A stretch of 43,773 nt of DNA from RGIG5612 sp964528825 (GTDB lineage Bacteria; Bacillota; Clostridia; Lachnospirales; Lachnospiraceae). The stretch's first letter is position 1. Each line of letters begins with the position of its first letter. The notes under the pieces are model-generated. The model worked only from the letters and a program-made list of their open reading frames with translations, was not told the DNA's origin and ran no database searches. Location: assembly GCA_964528825.1 (NCBI GenBank), contig CAZGVB010000010.1:1-43773 (forward strand), read 5' to 3'. The position numbers were made by a program, and so were the translations under genes. This document shows, piece by piece, positions 43,055 through 43,773 of this stretch.

Positions 43055-43773
43055 TCGCCCTCACCGCCTTTTTCCGAATCTGAAAGCAAGGTAACAGAAC
43101 CCTCTTCCACGCCTTCCTTCACATTCATCCAGCATGATGCAAAATGTTCACCATTGATGATCATACGTTCCGGTCTCTGTCTGACACATATCTTCATAGC
43201 CGCATCGCATCTCGGTGTAAAAGGACATCCTGTAGGCATATTGAGCAGGTCTATCGGCGTACCCGTGATAGGCTTGAGCCTTGTGCCCGCCGTATCTGCC
43301 GTAGGTATGGACCTTAAAAGTCCCTTTGTATACTCATGCTTGGGATTGTAGAAGATCTCATCGGCACTGCCCTGCTCACAGATGGAGCCTGCATACATGA
43401 CAATGACCTCGTCACACATTTGGGCTACTACTCCCAAGTCATGTGTGATCATAATGATCGCCATGCCAAGCTCTTCCTGAAGTGATTTCATCAGCTCCAA
43501 TATCTGCGCCTGGATAGTTACATCGAGTGCCGTAGTCGGCTCATCCGCTATCAATATATCCGGTTCGCATGCGAGTGCCATGGCTATCATAACACGCTGA
43601 CGCATACCTCCCGAGAACTCATGCGGATATTGCTTCATTCTCTTTTCAGGCTCATTAACATTTACAAGCCTCAGCATCTCCACGGCGCGGTCATACGCCT
43701 GCTGTTTGTTGCGATTTGTATGAAGCAATATCGCCTCCATCAATTGATGACCTATAGTATATGTAGGATTCAG
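43051..43773 (-). CDS. oppD: Oligopeptide ABC transporter ATPase, OppD type (5' end outside window)
   Basis: The last about 240 residues are present; the frame is open to the window edge and begins LNPTYTIGHQLMEAI, the segment right after the Q-loop. The signature FSGGMRQRVMIAMALA and Walker B DILIADEPTTALDVTIQAQI are intact. The C-terminal extension with GCPFTPRCDAAMKIC is typical of OppD/DppD. The final residues are acidic and of variable type. It is translationally coupled to OppF through a 4-base overlap. Walker A lies beyond the window. Confidence 0.92.
   Translation of the reverse strand: MNPTYTIGHQLMEAILLHTNRNKQQAYDRAVEMLRLVNVNEPEKRMKQYPHEFSGGMRQRVMIAMALACEPDILIADEPTTALDVTIQAQILELMKSLQEELGMAIIMITHDLGVVAQMCDEVIVMYAGSICEQGSADEIFYNPKHEYTKGLLRSIPTADTAGTRLKPITGTPIDLLNMPTGCPFTPRCDAAMKICVRQRPERMIINGEHFASCWMNVKEGVEEGSVTLLSDSEKGGEGE

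Overview
The window comes from a low-to-moderate GC anaerobic Firmicute, most likely a member of Clostridia; I cannot place it closer by eye. The grounds are three large exported S-layer-homology (SLH) proteins, two enoate-reductase-type flavoenzymes, a TatD-linked type radical SAM protein, lipoprotein-anchored binding proteins and strong purine-rich ribosome binding sites. No rRNA, tRNA, CRISPR array, transposase or phage gene was seen. A 100-base run of N (23005-23104) is an assembly gap inside one SLH gene.

Layout. 1-268 is the 3' end of a branched-chain aminotransferase gene, followed by a 19-bp tandem repeat and a terminator. 609-5993 (-) is a chimeric SLH protein with a ceramidase-like domain. 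6445-8037 (+) is release factor 3. 8207-9313 (-) and 9652-10896 (+) are divergent genes for a sugar epimerase and a polysaccharide pyruvyl transferase. 11110-13857 (-) is a second SLH protein carrying an exact 573-bp internal duplication. From 29130 leftward to 14423 lies a probable operon of about 15 kb: binding lipoprotein, membrane-anchored surface protein, ExbB/TolQ-like protein, DUF2149 protein, FecCD/BtuC-type permease, ATPase, a third SLH protein, radical SAM protein, second pyruvyl transferase and a flippase. 38657 to 29993 (-) is a catabolic-looking operon: two enoate-reductase-family enzymes, a sodium:solute symporter, two tiny membrane proteins, an aldehyde dehydrogenase and an iron-type alcohol dehydrogenase, with a divergent LysR regulator at 39056-39979. 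43773 to 40184 (-) encodes two oligopeptide-transport ATPases and a solute-binding lipoprotein whose two halves appear in swapped order.

The most interesting system is the SLH/ABC region. The second SLH gene and the ABC operon each begin with the same architecture: a shared intergenic repeat, a good promoter, a leader RNA with a shared core and a closing helix, then an intrinsic terminator before the first gene. This looks like one riboswitch-type attenuator controlling two units. The exported proteins of both units appear to share a domain resembling the sulfite-oxidase/molybdopterin-binding fold. I infer a surface capture and uptake system for one ligand, possibly a metal chelate or cofactor, energised by both an ABC ATPase and an ExbB/DUF2149 pair. 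The pyruvyl transferases and flippase fit with making the pyruvylated wall polymer to which SLH domains bind.

The second striking item is the OppA-like protein (40184-41971), which reads as a circular permutation of the family: signal peptide, then the usual C-terminal half, then the usual N-terminal half.
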